Part shown: piece by piece, positions 17,391 to 25,350 of the stretch
How positions within the stretch are numbered: the first letter of the stretch is position 1
Layout: every line of letters starts with the position of its first letter
Program-made: the position numbers and the translations under genes
Assembly: GCA_902619665.1 (NCBI GenBank)
Contig: CACNFB010000008.1
Span: forward strand, 1 to 42,381
From: an uncultured Pelagibacteraceae bacterium
GTDB lineage: Bacteria > Pseudomonadota > Alphaproteobacteria > Pelagibacterales > Pelagibacteraceae
Direction of reading: 5' to 3'
Length of the DNA stretch: 42,381 nt
Notes under the pieces: generated by a model
The model's input: the letters and a program-made list of their open reading frames with translations, nothing else
Databases searched by the model: none
Told to the model about the DNA's origin: nothing

Positions 17391-18770
17391 ATGAAAAATT
17401 GGAAAGTTAATTCTTGGAGAAAATATCCAGTTAAGCACATCCCATCATATGATGATGAGAAGGAGCTTAACATGGTATTGAATAAATTAAAGTCATCACC
17501 ACCATTAGTTTTTGCTGGAGAGACTAGACATCTAAAAGATCAACTTGCTGAAGTTGTAGATGGTAAAGCTTTTTTACTTCAAGGAGGAGACTGTGCAGAA
17601 AGTTTTGCTGAATTTCACCCTGATAACATCAGAGATACATTTAAAGTTATTTTACAAATGTCACTTGTTTTAACATATTCAGCATCTTTGCCAGTTGTTA
17701 AGCTTGGTAGAATTGCAGGTCAATTCTCTAAACCGAGAAGTGCACCAACTGAAAAACAAGGTGGAAAAGAATTGCCTAGCTATTTAGGAGACAATATAAA
17801 TTCGATAGAATTTAATGAAAAAGCTAGAAGACCAGATCCAAAGAGATTGTTCAGAGCTTATTCACAATCTGCAGCAACGTTAAATTTACTGAGAGCTTTT
17901 TCTCACGGAGGTTTTGCAGATTTAAAAAAAGTCCACTTATGGAATTTAGGTTATATTAAAAATAGTCCTCAAGCTAAAAAATTTAAAGAATTAGAAGACA
18001 AAATTGCAGATGCTCTTGGATTTATGGCTGCTTGTGGAATAACACCAGAATTTAATAGAAGACTATACACTGTTAATTTTTGGACTTCACATGAAGCTCT
18101 TCATTTACCTTTTGAAGAAAGTATGACAAGAACAGATTCGACAACAGGAGAAAATCATAATACTTCAGCTCATTTTGTTTGGATTGGAGATAGAACTAGA
18201 CAATTAGATGGTGGCCATGTTGAATTCTGCAGAGGAATTGAAAACCCAATCGGTATTAAATGTGGACCAACTTCAAAAGCAGACGAAATTGCTAAAATAT
18301 GTGAAGTTATTAATCCTAAAAATGAAAAAGGTAAAATCACTTTAATTTCTAGATTCGGACACGATAAAGTTGAAAAATTTTTACCAAAACTTATCAGAGG
18401 AATTAAAAAAGAGGGATTAAATGTTGTTTGGTCATGTGATCCAATGCATGGAAATACTTTAGTCTCAACGACAGGTTTTAAAACAAGACCATTTAATAAT
18501 GTTGTTAAAGAGGTAAAAAATGTTTTTGAAGTTCACCAAAGTGAAGGATCTTATGCTGGTGGTCTTCATATAGAAATGACTGGTCAAAATGTGACAGAAT
18601 GTACCGGTGGTGCTAAAAATATATCTGATCAAGATTTATCAAGCAGATATCATACTCATTGTGACCCTAGATTAAACGCAGACCAAGCTTTGGAATTAGC
18701 TTTTTTAATTTCTGATGAGATTAAAAAGAATTCCAATTATGCAAGAAATGCAATTAAAGCGGCATCTTAG
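17391..18770 (+). CDS. aroG: Class II 3-deoxy-7-phosphoheptulonate (DAHP) synthase
   Basis: Commits erythrose 4-phosphate and phosphoenolpyruvate to the shikimate pathway. The 459-residue protein is plant-like class II: FAGETRHL near residue 41, LLQGGDCAESF with metal-binding Cys68, GRIAGQFSKPRS near 106, RTDSTTGE, and HFVWIGDRTRQLDGGHVEF. The C-terminal half has CDPMHGNT and GGLHIEMTGQNVTEC with further metal ligands. The 65-bp upstream gap contains a perfect TTGACA at 17351-17356 but no convincing -10 at 16-18 bp, so the promoter is only tentative. It is flanked by glmS and nadE on the same strand with modest gaps, so independent transcription is possible. Confidence 0.95.
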   Translation: MKNWKVNSWRKYPVKHIPSYDDEKELNMVLNKLKSSPPLVFAGETRHLKDQLAEVVDGKAFLLQGGDCAESFAEFHPDNIRDTFKVILQMSLVLTYSASLPVVKLGRIAGQFSKPRSAPTEKQGGKELPSYLGDNINSIEFNEKARRPDPKRLFRAYSQSAATLNLLRAFSHGGFADLKKVHLWNLGYIKNSPQAKKFKELEDKIADALGFMAACGITPEFNRRLYTVNFWTSHEALHLPFEESMTRTDSTTGENHNTSAHFVWIGDRTRQLDGGHVEFCRGIENPIGIKCGPTSKADEIAKICEVINPKNEKGKITLISRFGHDKVEKFLPKLIRGIKKEGLNVVWSCDPMHGNTLVSTTGFKTRPFNNVVKEVKNVFEVHQSEGSYAGGLHIEMTGQNVTECTGGAKNISDQDLSSRYHTHCDPRLNADQALELAFLISDEIKKNSNYARNAIKAAS

Positions 18771-18795
18771 TCATTTAAAAATTTAATTTTTACAC

Positions 18796-18801
18796 TATAT
18801 T
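18796..18801 (+). promoter_or_regulatory. Candidate -10 element for nadE
   Basis: TATATT lies 6 nt before the nadE ATG in a 37-bp gap after the DAHP synthase gene. No clear -35 is present (ATTTAA at the 17-bp position). If active, transcription would begin at or next to the start codon. AT richness makes chance matches common. Confidence 0.28.
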
Positions 18802-18807
18802 TGAATC

Positions 18808-19545
18808 ATGGACGCATCTAAAAAAGCGATTTTTATTAAAGATTGGATATTAAGTTACGTAAATTCGATGCCCAAAAAGGCTGAGTCATTGGTAATTGGT
18901 ATTTCTGGAGGTATAGATTCATCTGTCTCAAGCACATTAAGTGCAATGACAGGGTTGAAAACAATAGTTTTATCTATGCCAATAAAGCAAAAAGATACTC
19001 AACATGATTTAAGTTTAAGACATCAAGAGTGGTTAAAAAAAAATTTCAAAAATGTTCAGGGACACACTTTAGAGTTAGATAGTTTGTTTAAAACTTTTGA
19101 AAATACTTTAGGTAAATTTGATAGTATGCACGGAATGGCTAATTCTCGAGCTAGATTAAGAATGACGACACTCTATCAAGTTGCTGCCGCAAATAATGGA
19201 ATCGTTGTTGGGACAGGAAACAAAGTCGAGGATTTTGGTGTAGGTTTTTATACTAAGTATGGTGATGGTGGTGTTGATATTTCGCCAATAGCTGACTGTA
19301 ATAAGACTGAAGTTTGGGAACTTGGAAGAGAACTAAAAATTCTTGACGATATAATTAATGCGGCACCTACCGACGGATTATGGGATGATGGTAGAACAGA
19401 TGAGGGTCAACTTGGGTTATCTTATAAAGAGATAGAGGAGGCCATGGACAACGAAAATTCAAAAAATAGAGATAAATACATTCAAATAAGAAAAACAAAT
19501 TTGCATAAAATGGAGCCAATTCCAGTATGCAAGATTCCTAATTAA
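18808..19545 (+). CDS. nadE: NAD synthetase, ammonia-dependent
   Basis: Amidates nicotinate adenine dinucleotide to NAD+ using ATP and ammonia. The 245-residue protein has the N-type ATP pyrophosphatase P-loop SGGIDSS at residues 33-39, the NSRARLRMTTLYQVA helix near 111-125, the GTGNKVEDFGVGFYTKYGDGGVD segment in two parts near 133-155 that forms the active site, and the C-terminal KXXXPP-like tail (HKMEPIPVCKIP). No N-terminal glutaminase domain is present, so free ammonia is the expected nitrogen donor. It shares the NAD theme with nadK, encoded 21 kb downstream. It is separated from cysS by 45 bp. Confidence 0.95.
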   Translation: MDASKKAIFIKDWILSYVNSMPKKAESLVIGISGGIDSSVSSTLSAMTGLKTIVLSMPIKQKDTQHDLSLRHQEWLKKNFKNVQGHTLELDSLFKTFENTLGKFDSMHGMANSRARLRMTTLYQVAAANNGIVVGTGNKVEDFGVGFYTKYGDGGVDISPIADCNKTEVWELGRELKILDDIINAAPTDGLWDDGRTDEGQLGLSYKEIEEAMDNENSKNRDKYIQIRKTNLHKMEPIPVCKIPN

Positions 19546-19549
19546 TCAA

Positions 19550-19567
19550 TTAGATTCACAAATCTAA
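19550..19567 (+). repeat. Short inverted repeat between nadE and cysS
   Basis: TTAGATT (19550-19556) and AATCTAA (19561-19567) form a perfect 7-bp dyad with a CACA loop, just after the nadE stop. It lacks a following T-tract, so it is a poor intrinsic terminator. It may be a weak 3'-end hairpin or a protein-binding site, or simply chance in AT-rich DNA. Confidence 0.35.
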
Positions 19568-19575
19568 ATTAAAAG

Positions 19576-19581
19576 TATATT
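19576..19581 (+). promoter_or_regulatory. Candidate -10 element for cysS operon
   Basis: TATATT lies 9 nt upstream of the cysS ATG (19591), and a second TATATA (19585-19590) touches the start codon. No good -35 is seen. If used, the cysS-cimA-DUF1989-trmJ transcript would have almost no leader. Confidence 0.25.
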
Positions 19582-19590
19582 CCTTATATA

Positions 19591-20952
19591 ATGAACAAAG
19601 ATATATATTTAAGCAACACACTTGCTGGAAAAAAAGAAATATTTAAACCAATTAATGAGAAAAAAATTGGAATGTATGTATGTGGACCAACTGTATATGA
19701 TGATCCACACATTGGAAACGCAAGACCGCTAGTAATTTTTGATATCTTGTTTAAAGTTTTAAAATGTAAGTATGGCAAATCATCAGTTACTTACGTAAGA
19801 AATATTACAGATATTGATGATAAAATTATAGAAAGTTCAAAGCAAAAAAAAATATCAATAAATAACCTTTCTGAAAACATTACTAAAAGTTTCAATCAAG
19901 ATTGTGAATATCTTAAATGTGAAAAACCCTCTTTTGAACCGAAAGCAACTGAAAATATTTCATTAATGATTGATATGATAAATATTCTTTTAAAAAAAGG
20001 AAATGCATATGAAAATAATTCTAACATTTATTTCGATGTTTCGACATTTAAGGATTACGGTAAATTATCAAATAAAAATATTGATGAGTTATTAGCGGGT
20101 GCCAGAGTAGAAGTTTCTAAAAATAAAAAAAATCCAGAAGATTTTGTTTTATGGAAACCATCTAATAATGATGAACCAGGTTGGGATTCTCCCTGGGGTA
20201 GAGGTAGGCCTGGCTGGCACTTAGAGTGTTCAGCAATGTCAAAAAAATTTTTAGGTGATACTTTTGATATACATGGCGGTGGAAGAGATCTAATTTTTCC
20301 CCACCATGAAAATGAAATTGCTCAATCAAGGTGTGCTAATGGAAATAAATCATTTTCAAATTACTGGGTACACAATGGATTCATTACAATTTCAAATGAA
20401 AAAATGGCGAAATCGCAAGGCAATGTTTTTAAAATAAAAGACTTTCACTCTAAATATAATGGCCAAGTTTTAAGGTTAGCATTAATTACAACTCATTACA
20501 AACAATCACTTGATTGGAGTGATGATTTGCTTTCACAGTCTCAAAAAATTCTAGATAAGTGGTACGAGTGTTATAAAGCTCCAAAAGGAAAAGTATTAAT
20601 AGATGAAAAAGATTTAAGCCCTCTATATGATGATTTAAATACACCTGGATACATAAGCAATATTCATAAACTTTATGATAAGGCAGCAAAAGGCTCTGAT
20701 AATGATAAAGAAATATTTACAACAGCTTGCAACTTTATAGGCCTTCTTATTGAGCCTAAGTCAAAGTGGCTTGAGTTTAAAAAAAGCAATTTAATTATTT
20801 CAGAAAAAGAAATTTTACAAAAAATTAAAGAAAGGAATATAGCAAGAGATAATAAAAATTACGAATTAGCTGATAAAATAAGAAATGAACTTTTAGACAA
20901 AGGTGTTTTAATTGAAGATAAAGATGATAAAACAACCTGGAAATTAAAATGA
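19591..20952 (+). CDS. cysS: Cysteinyl-tRNA synthetase
   Basis: Charges tRNA-Cys. The 453-residue class I synthetase has the MYVCGPTVYDDPHIGNARP segment with zinc ligand Cys31 and the HIGN nucleotide-binding motif at residues 40-43. It continues with further zinc ligands in WHLECSAMS (Cys213) and FPHHENE (His238, Glu242), and the KMAKS catalytic loop at 271-275. The helical anticodon-binding C-terminal domain ends in the IRNELLDKGVLIEDKDDKTTWKL segment typical of CysS. The last four bases overlap the cimA start (ATGA), so the two are translationally coupled. Confidence 0.97.
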   Translation: MNKDIYLSNTLAGKKEIFKPINEKKIGMYVCGPTVYDDPHIGNARPLVIFDILFKVLKCKYGKSSVTYVRNITDIDDKIIESSKQKKISINNLSENITKSFNQDCEYLKCEKPSFEPKATENISLMIDMINILLKKGNAYENNSNIYFDVSTFKDYGKLSNKNIDELLAGARVEVSKNKKNPEDFVLWKPSNNDEPGWDSPWGRGRPGWHLECSAMSKKFLGDTFDIHGGGRDLIFPHHENEIAQSRCANGNKSFSNYWVHNGFITISNEKMAKSQGNVFKIKDFHSKYNGQVLRLALITTHYKQSLDWSDDLLSQSQKILDKWYECYKAPKGKVLIDEKDLSPLYDDLNTPGYISNIHKLYDKAAKGSDNDKEIFTTACNFIGLLIEPKSKWLEFKKSNLIISEKEILQKIKERNIARDNKNYELADKIRNELLDKGVLIEDKDDKTTWKLK

Positions 20953-22550
20953 GCAAAGAGAGACTTTATATATTTGATACTACACTAAGAGACGGTGCAC
21001 AAACTCAAGGTGTACATTTTTCTATTGACGAGAAAACAAAAATAGCTCATGCATTAGATAATTTAGGTGTAGATTATATTGAAGGTGGCTGGCCAGGCGC
21101 AAATCCATCAGATACTGAATTTTTCCAAAAAGGTTTAGATCTTAAAAATTCCACTTTTACAGCATTTGGAATGACAAAGAAAGCAGGTAGGAGTGCTGAA
21201 AATGATCCTGGATTATCTGCAATACTTAATTCAAATACTAGTGCAGTTTGTGTAGTAGGAAAGTCATGGGATTTCCATGTTGATGTGGCATTAGGAATTT
21301 CAAACGAAGAAAACTTAGAAAACATAAAAGAAACTACAAAACATTTTGTTAAAAATAATAAAGAGTTTATGTTTGATGCTGAACATTTTTTTGATGGTTA
21401 TAAAGCTAATCCAAAGTATGCATTAGCATGTGTTAAAGCTGCTTATGAGAATGGAGCTAAATGGATTGTGCTTTGTGACACAAATGGAGGAACACTTCCT
21501 CATGAGGTAACTAAAATAGTTAAAGAAGTATCTGAACATATTCCTGGTGAAAACTTAGGAATACACGCGCATAATGATACAGGTAACGCAGTAGCTAATT
21601 CAATTGCAGCTGTATTATCTGGAGCAAGACAAATTCAAGGAACAATAAATGGTTTAGGTGAAAGATGTGGTAACGCAAACTTAATGTCAATTATTCCAAC
21701 ATTTCATCTCAAAAAAGAATTATCAGATAAATTTGAAATAAACATAAAAGAAAAAAATATAAAACATATAACTCAATGTTCTAGATTACTTGATGAGATA
21801 TTAAATAGAAAACCAAACAAACATTTGCCTTATGTTGGAGCTGCAGCATTTTCTCACAAAGGCGGTTTACACGTTTCAGCAGTTCAAAAGGATCCCAAAA
21901 CTTATGAACATATAGATCCAGAGGATGTTGGTAATAATAGAAATATTGTTGTCTCAGACCAGTCGGGCAAATCCAATATCCTGTCAAGACTAAAAACTAT
22001 TGGAATTGAGATTGAGGAAAATGATCCAAAAATAAAAAAATTACTTGAGGAAGTAAAAGATAGAGAGTTTATAGGCTACAGTTATGATGGTGCTGATGCA
22101 TCTTTTGAATTATTAGCTCGAAGAGTTATGGGCGAAATACCAAGATATATTTCTATTAAAGAATACGATGTATCTGTATCAAAAAACAAGCAAGAACAAA
22201 TTATTTCTAAAGCAAAAGCTAAATTGGAAGTTGATGGCGAGCAAATTATTTGTGAAGGCGAAGGCAATGGACCTGTTCACGCACTTGATAATGCCATAAG
22301 AAAAAATGTAACAAAACTAGAAAAATATTCCAAATATTTAAAGGATCTTAAACTTGTTGATTATAAAGTTAGAATTTTAAATACAGGTACAGAAGCTACT
22401 ACAAGAGTGTCAATTGAAAGCACTGACTCCCAAGGAAAGAATTGGTTCACTATAGGTGTGTCACCAAACATAATTGATGCATCTTTTAAAGCTTTAATCG
22501 ATAGTCTTGATTTTAAGCTATTCAAGGACAAAGCTCCCGCAAGCAAATAG
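20949..22550 (+). CDS. cimA: (R)-citramalate synthase
   Basis: A DRE-TIM (HMGL-like) acyltransferase, 533 residues, that condenses pyruvate with acetyl-CoA to citramalate, a threonine-independent route to 2-oxobutyrate and isoleucine. It has DTTLRDGAQTQGV near residues 10-22, the EGGWPGANPSD segment that distinguishes CimA from LeuA, the metal-binding IHAHNDTGNAVANS near 200, NGLGERCGN, and the HKGGLHVSAV segment followed by a C-terminal LeuA-type allosteric domain (about 400-525). Homocitrate or isopropylmalate synthase activity is less likely given the GGWPGANP motif. It starts inside cysS, and its TAG stop directly abuts the next ATG. Confidence 0.92.
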   Translation: MSKERLYIFDTTLRDGAQTQGVHFSIDEKTKIAHALDNLGVDYIEGGWPGANPSDTEFFQKGLDLKNSTFTAFGMTKKAGRSAENDPGLSAILNSNTSAVCVVGKSWDFHVDVALGISNEENLENIKETTKHFVKNNKEFMFDAEHFFDGYKANPKYALACVKAAYENGAKWIVLCDTNGGTLPHEVTKIVKEVSEHIPGENLGIHAHNDTGNAVANSIAAVLSGARQIQGTINGLGERCGNANLMSIIPTFHLKKELSDKFEINIKEKNIKHITQCSRLLDEILNRKPNKHLPYVGAAAFSHKGGLHVSAVQKDPKTYEHIDPEDVGNNRNIVVSDQSGKSNILSRLKTIGIEIEENDPKIKKLLEEVKDREFIGYSYDGADASFELLARRVMGEIPRYISIKEYDVSVSKNKQEQIISKAKAKLEVDGEQIICEGEGNGPVHALDNAIRKNVTKLEKYSKYLKDLKLVDYKVRILNTGTEATTRVSIESTDSQGKNWFTIGVSPNIIDASFKALIDSLDFKLFKDKAPASK

Positions 22551-23411
22551 ATGAAAATAAAAAAGTTTTCTGAGAAACCTACAGATATTAAAAGTAGAGT
22601 AGGTGCTAAGCCTGTTGTTTGTTATCCAAATGATAAAATAGACGATAATCTTAAAACGTTACACGAAGCGAGAAAACACCTTAAACAAATTGATGAAGTT
22701 ATAGTACCACCAAGAGATGCTAAAACATTTAACGTTAAATCAGGTAATTTTTTTAGGATAGAATGCGTTGAAGGCCCGCAGGTTGGCGATCTAAATCTAT
22801 TTAATGCTGAAAATTTAGATGAAAAATTTTATTCTGGTAAGACTAGAGCGTTATATGGAACTCATATTTCAGTAGGTGATAAAATGTTCAGTAGTTTCCC
22901 TTATCTTAGGTCTCTAGCTACAATAACATGGGATACTTTAGACTGGTATGGTTATGATAAAGATGGAGGTTCAGTCCATGATGTTATAGGAACAAGATGT
23001 GATCCTTATACATCTAAGCTAATTTCAGATAAAGATTACCATTATTGTTGTCATTCAAATTTAACTAGAGCTTTGGTAAAAGAAAAAAATATTAAATTGG
23101 ATGAAGCCGAAAAGATAGTTCATGATGTATTAAATGTATTTATGTTAACTGGTTTTACTAATGATACAAAACAATATTTTATGAAATCAAGTCCAGTAAG
23201 ACCTGGAGATTATTTGGAGTTTTTTGCTGAAACGAATTTATTAGGCGCTTTATCTGCGTGCCCAGGTGGAGATTGTGGTTCGGAACATTCATCTGATGTT
23301 GCTAAATGCTATCCTTTAAAAGTATCTATTTGGGATGTCGATAAAGAATATTTAGAGGGGATAAGTTTTTCAAAAACATCTAGTTATAACAGAAATCACG
23401 GAATTAAATAA
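22551..23411 (+). CDS. DUF1989 (urea carboxylase-associated) family protein
   Basis: A 286-residue cytoplasmic protein of the DUF1989 family, recognisable from GPQVGDLNLFN at about 75-85, SGKTRALYGTHISVGDKMFS near 95-114, and the ALSACPGGDC segment near 233-242 with conserved cysteines. Related two-subunit proteins next to guanidine or urea carboxylase genes act as carboxyguanidine deiminases. This one stands alone and is longer, with an extra N-terminal region and a cysteine-rich YHYCCHS segment near 163-169. No urea or guanidine carboxylase is in the window, so its substrate is unknown. It is joined to cimA with zero spacing (TAGATG) and lies 3 nt before the methyltransferase gene, which implies co-expression. 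Confidence 0.82.
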   Translation: MKIKKFSEKPTDIKSRVGAKPVVCYPNDKIDDNLKTLHEARKHLKQIDEVIVPPRDAKTFNVKSGNFFRIECVEGPQVGDLNLFNAENLDEKFYSGKTRALYGTHISVGDKMFSSFPYLRSLATITWDTLDWYGYDKDGGSVHDVIGTRCDPYTSKLISDKDYHYCCHSNLTRALVKEKNIKLDEAEKIVHDVLNVFMLTGFTNDTKQYFMKSSPVRPGDYLEFFAETNLLGALSACPGGDCGSEHSSDVAKCYPLKVSIWDVDKEYLEGISFSKTSSYNRNHGIK

Positions 23412-23414
23412 CTT

Positions 23415-24128
23415 ATGGCTAAAGATAATGTTACATTTATTTTACATAAGCCTCAGCTTTCAGAAAATATAGGAGCGTGTGCAAGGGGTATAAAAAATTT
23501 TGGTTTTAATAAACTTGTATTAATAGATCCTAAGCCTTTGTTTCCAAATGATAAAATAATAGCTACATCAGTTGGGGCAAAAGATATTATTAAAAAAAGT
23601 AAAGTATATGATAACCTTGAAAATATAATTGGTAAGATTGATATTCTGATTGCAACATCTGCAAGAATTAGAAACAAGAATATTAAACATATAGAATTAA
23701 AAGATTTAAAAAAAATAAATTTCAAAAAGAAAGTTGGATTTTTGTTTGGTTCAGAGGCATCTGGCTTATCAAATAATGAAATAACCTACACTAGTTATAC
23801 CTTAAATATTTTGACTGATAAAAATTTTAAATCATTAAATTTATCTCATAGCCTTATAATTATAGCTCAATACATTTCAAATCTGTTATCTAAAGAAAAA
23901 TTTAAACCAAAAAAAACTAATAAGTTTAAAGCAGCATCTAAAAAAGAAATTTTAGCAATGACAAATCTTTGTATAAAACATCTCAATCAAATAAATTTTT
24001 TTAAACAAAAAGAAAAGAAACCTATAATGCTTGAAAATTTAAGAAATATTTTTTACAAAATGGAATTATCTGATAAAGAAACACGTATTTTATCGAGTGT
24101 ATTTGCAAGTTTAGGAAAAAAACGCTGA
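23415..24128 (+). CDS. trmJ: TrmJ-like SPOUT RNA methyltransferase
   Basis: A 237-residue SpoU/TrmH-family 2'-O-ribose methyltransferase. The N-terminus has FILHKPQLSENIGACARG (motif 1, residues about 9-26, with the catalytic Asn and Arg), then a trefoil-knot SAM site formed by FLFGSEASGLSNNEI near 110-124 and LNLSHSLIIIAQY near 142-154. The C-terminal 70 residues are a helical extension like that of TrmJ, which modifies position 32 of tRNAs. Target specificity is inferred from the family. It closes the cysS-cimA-DUF1989-trmJ unit, 40 bp before rpsD. Confidence 0.85.
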   Translation: MAKDNVTFILHKPQLSENIGACARGIKNFGFNKLVLIDPKPLFPNDKIIATSVGAKDIIKKSKVYDNLENIIGKIDILIATSARIRNKNIKHIELKDLKKINFKKKVGFLFGSEASGLSNNEITYTSYTLNILTDKNFKSLNLSHSLIIIAQYISNLLSKEKFKPKKTNKFKAASKKEILAMTNLCIKHLNQINFFKQKEKKPIMLENLRNIFYKMELSDKETRILSSVFASLGKKR

Positions 24129-24156
24129 TTGACAAAATTTTATGTATCTTTATAAG
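24129..24156 (+). promoter_or_regulatory. Sigma70-like promoter of rpsD
   Basis: TTGACA (24129-24134) immediately follows the trmJ stop. It is separated by 16 bp from TATAAG (24151-24156). This is the best consensus promoter in the window. The start point would fall near 24163, leaving only about 6 nt before the rpsD ATG at 24169. Confidence 0.62.
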
Positions 24157-24168
24157 ACCCAATAATTA

Positions 24169-24786
24169 ATGACAAAAAGATTAAAATCTAAACATAAAGT
24201 TGATAGAAGATTAAAAGTCAACCTTTGGGGAAGACCTAAAAGCCCATTCAATAAAAGAGCTTATCCTCCAGGACAACATGGTCAAACAAAAAATTCAAAA
24301 CCATCAGATTATGGTATTCAACTTCAAGCAAAACAAAAACTTAAATCTTATTACGGAAACTTAAATGAGAGACAATTTAGAAATATGTATAGAAAAGCTA
24401 TTATGAAGAAAGGTGATACTGCTGAAAACTTAATAGGTTTATTAGAGAGAAGATTAGACTCAGTTGTTTACAGAGCTAAATTTTCAACAACAATTTTTTC
24501 ATCAAGACAATTTATTAATCATGGTCATGTCAGAGTAAATGGTAAGAAAGTTAATATATCAAGTTATCAGTTAAGAGATGAAGACACTGTAGAAATAAGA
24601 GATAAATCAAAACAACTTGCAATCATCGATATAGCTTTAGCAAGTAAAGAGAGAGAAACGCCCGAGTATCTACAAGTTGATGAAAAAAATAGAAAAATTA
24701 AATTTGTTAGAACGCCAAAATTCGAAGAAGTTCCTTATCCAGTGGTTATGGAACCTAACTTAGTTATTGAATATTACTCTAGATAA
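24169..24786 (+). CDS. rpsD: 30S ribosomal protein S4
   Basis: A primary 16S rRNA-binding protein that nucleates small-subunit assembly. The 205 residues match the usual length. Characteristic segments are [20 protein letters not shown] at the N-terminus, YPPGQHG near residue 37, and an S4 RNA-binding domain from [11 protein letters not shown] near 92 through [13 protein letters not shown]. The tail ends in VIEYYSR. The N-terminal zinc-knuckle cysteines found in some S4 proteins are absent. It has its own strong promoter with a very short leader and no room for the pseudoknot leader used in enterobacterial S4 autoregulation. The end is 2 bp from the convergent grxD stop. Confidence 0.97.
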   Translation: MTKRLKSKHKVDRRLKVNLWGRPKSPFNKRAYPPGQHGQTKNSKPSDYGIQLQAKQKLKSYYGNLNERQFRNMYRKAIMKKGDTAENLIGLLERRLDSVVYRAKFSTTIFSSRQFINHGHVRVNGKKVNISSYQLRDEDTVEIRDKSKQLAIIDIALASKERETPEYLQVDEKNRKIKFVRTPKFEEVPYPVVMEPNLVIEYYSR

Positions 24787-24788
24787 AA

Positions 24789-25121
24789 TTATTTTTTATA
24801 TTTAATTTGTTTATCTTCAAAAAGCTTTTTAAGCTCTCCATTTTCAAACATCTCTTTGACAATATCACAACCACCAACAAATTCTTTTTTAACGTATAAT
24901 TGAGGAACAGTTGGCCATTCACTAAACTTTTTTATACCCTCTCTAATATTTTGATCACTAAGAACATTAACACTTTTAAAATTTACTTCTAAAATTTTTA
25001 ACATATTTGCAACTGCCATTGAAAAACCACACTCAGGGGCATCAGGAGTGCCTTTCATAAACAAGCAGACTTCATTTGTATTTATATTATTTTCAATTAA
25101 TTCTTTAGTTTGTTGGTCCAT
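24789..25121 (-). CDS. grxD: Monothiol glutaredoxin, Grx4 type
   Basis: A 110-residue CGFS-type glutaredoxin. Residues about 19-34 contain LFMKGTPDAPECGFS with the single active cysteine Cys31, followed by WPTVPQLYV near 70 and GGCDIV, which form the glutathione site. Such proteins bind a glutathione-ligated [2Fe-2S] cluster and, with BolA proteins, traffic iron-sulfur clusters or sense iron status. The gene overlaps bolA by 17 nt, a strong sign that the two products work together. It is the last gene of the long purine operon and converges on rpsD. Confidence 0.95.
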   Translation of the reverse strand: MDQQTKELIENNINTNEVCLFMKGTPDAPECGFSMAVANMLKILEVNFKSVNVLSDQNIREGIKKFSEWPTVPQLYVKKEFVGGCDIVKEMFENGELKKLFEDKQIKYKK

Positions 25122-25350
25122 TTTTTTCCTTTGTTTTTAAAGCAAGAGCATGCAATTCATTTCCCATTTTACCTTTTAAGGAATTGTAAATCATTTTGTG
25201 TTGCTCAATTTTACTTTTACCATTAAATGCTGAAGAGGTAATTGTTGCTGAATAGTGGTTTCCATCACCAGCTAAGTCTTGAATATCTATTATAGCATCA
25301 GGCAGTGCCTCTTTAATCATGCTCTCAATTTCTTTTAAATTCATCGCCAT
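25105..25350 (-). CDS. bolA: BolA family protein
   Basis: An 81-residue BolA/IbaG-like protein with the GDGNHYSATI segment near residues 29-38 and the helix-turn-helix-like KSKIEQHKMIYNSLKGKMG region near 45-63, ending in HALALKTK. The conserved histidine in the LHALAL segment is the likely cluster ligand in Grx-BolA complexes. It overlaps purL by one base and grxD by 17 nt. Its placement directly upstream of a monothiol glutaredoxin supports a role in [2Fe-2S] handling rather than in cell shape. Confidence 0.93.
   Translation of the reverse strand: MAMNLKEIESMIKEALPDAIIDIQDLAGDGNHYSATITSSAFNGKSKIEQHKMIYNSLKGKMGNELHALALKTKEKNGPTN

Noticed and set aside
19550-19567. Intrinsic terminator after nadE
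   Set aside because: The 7-bp dyad is real but no T-tract follows it, so it is reported only as an inverted repeat.
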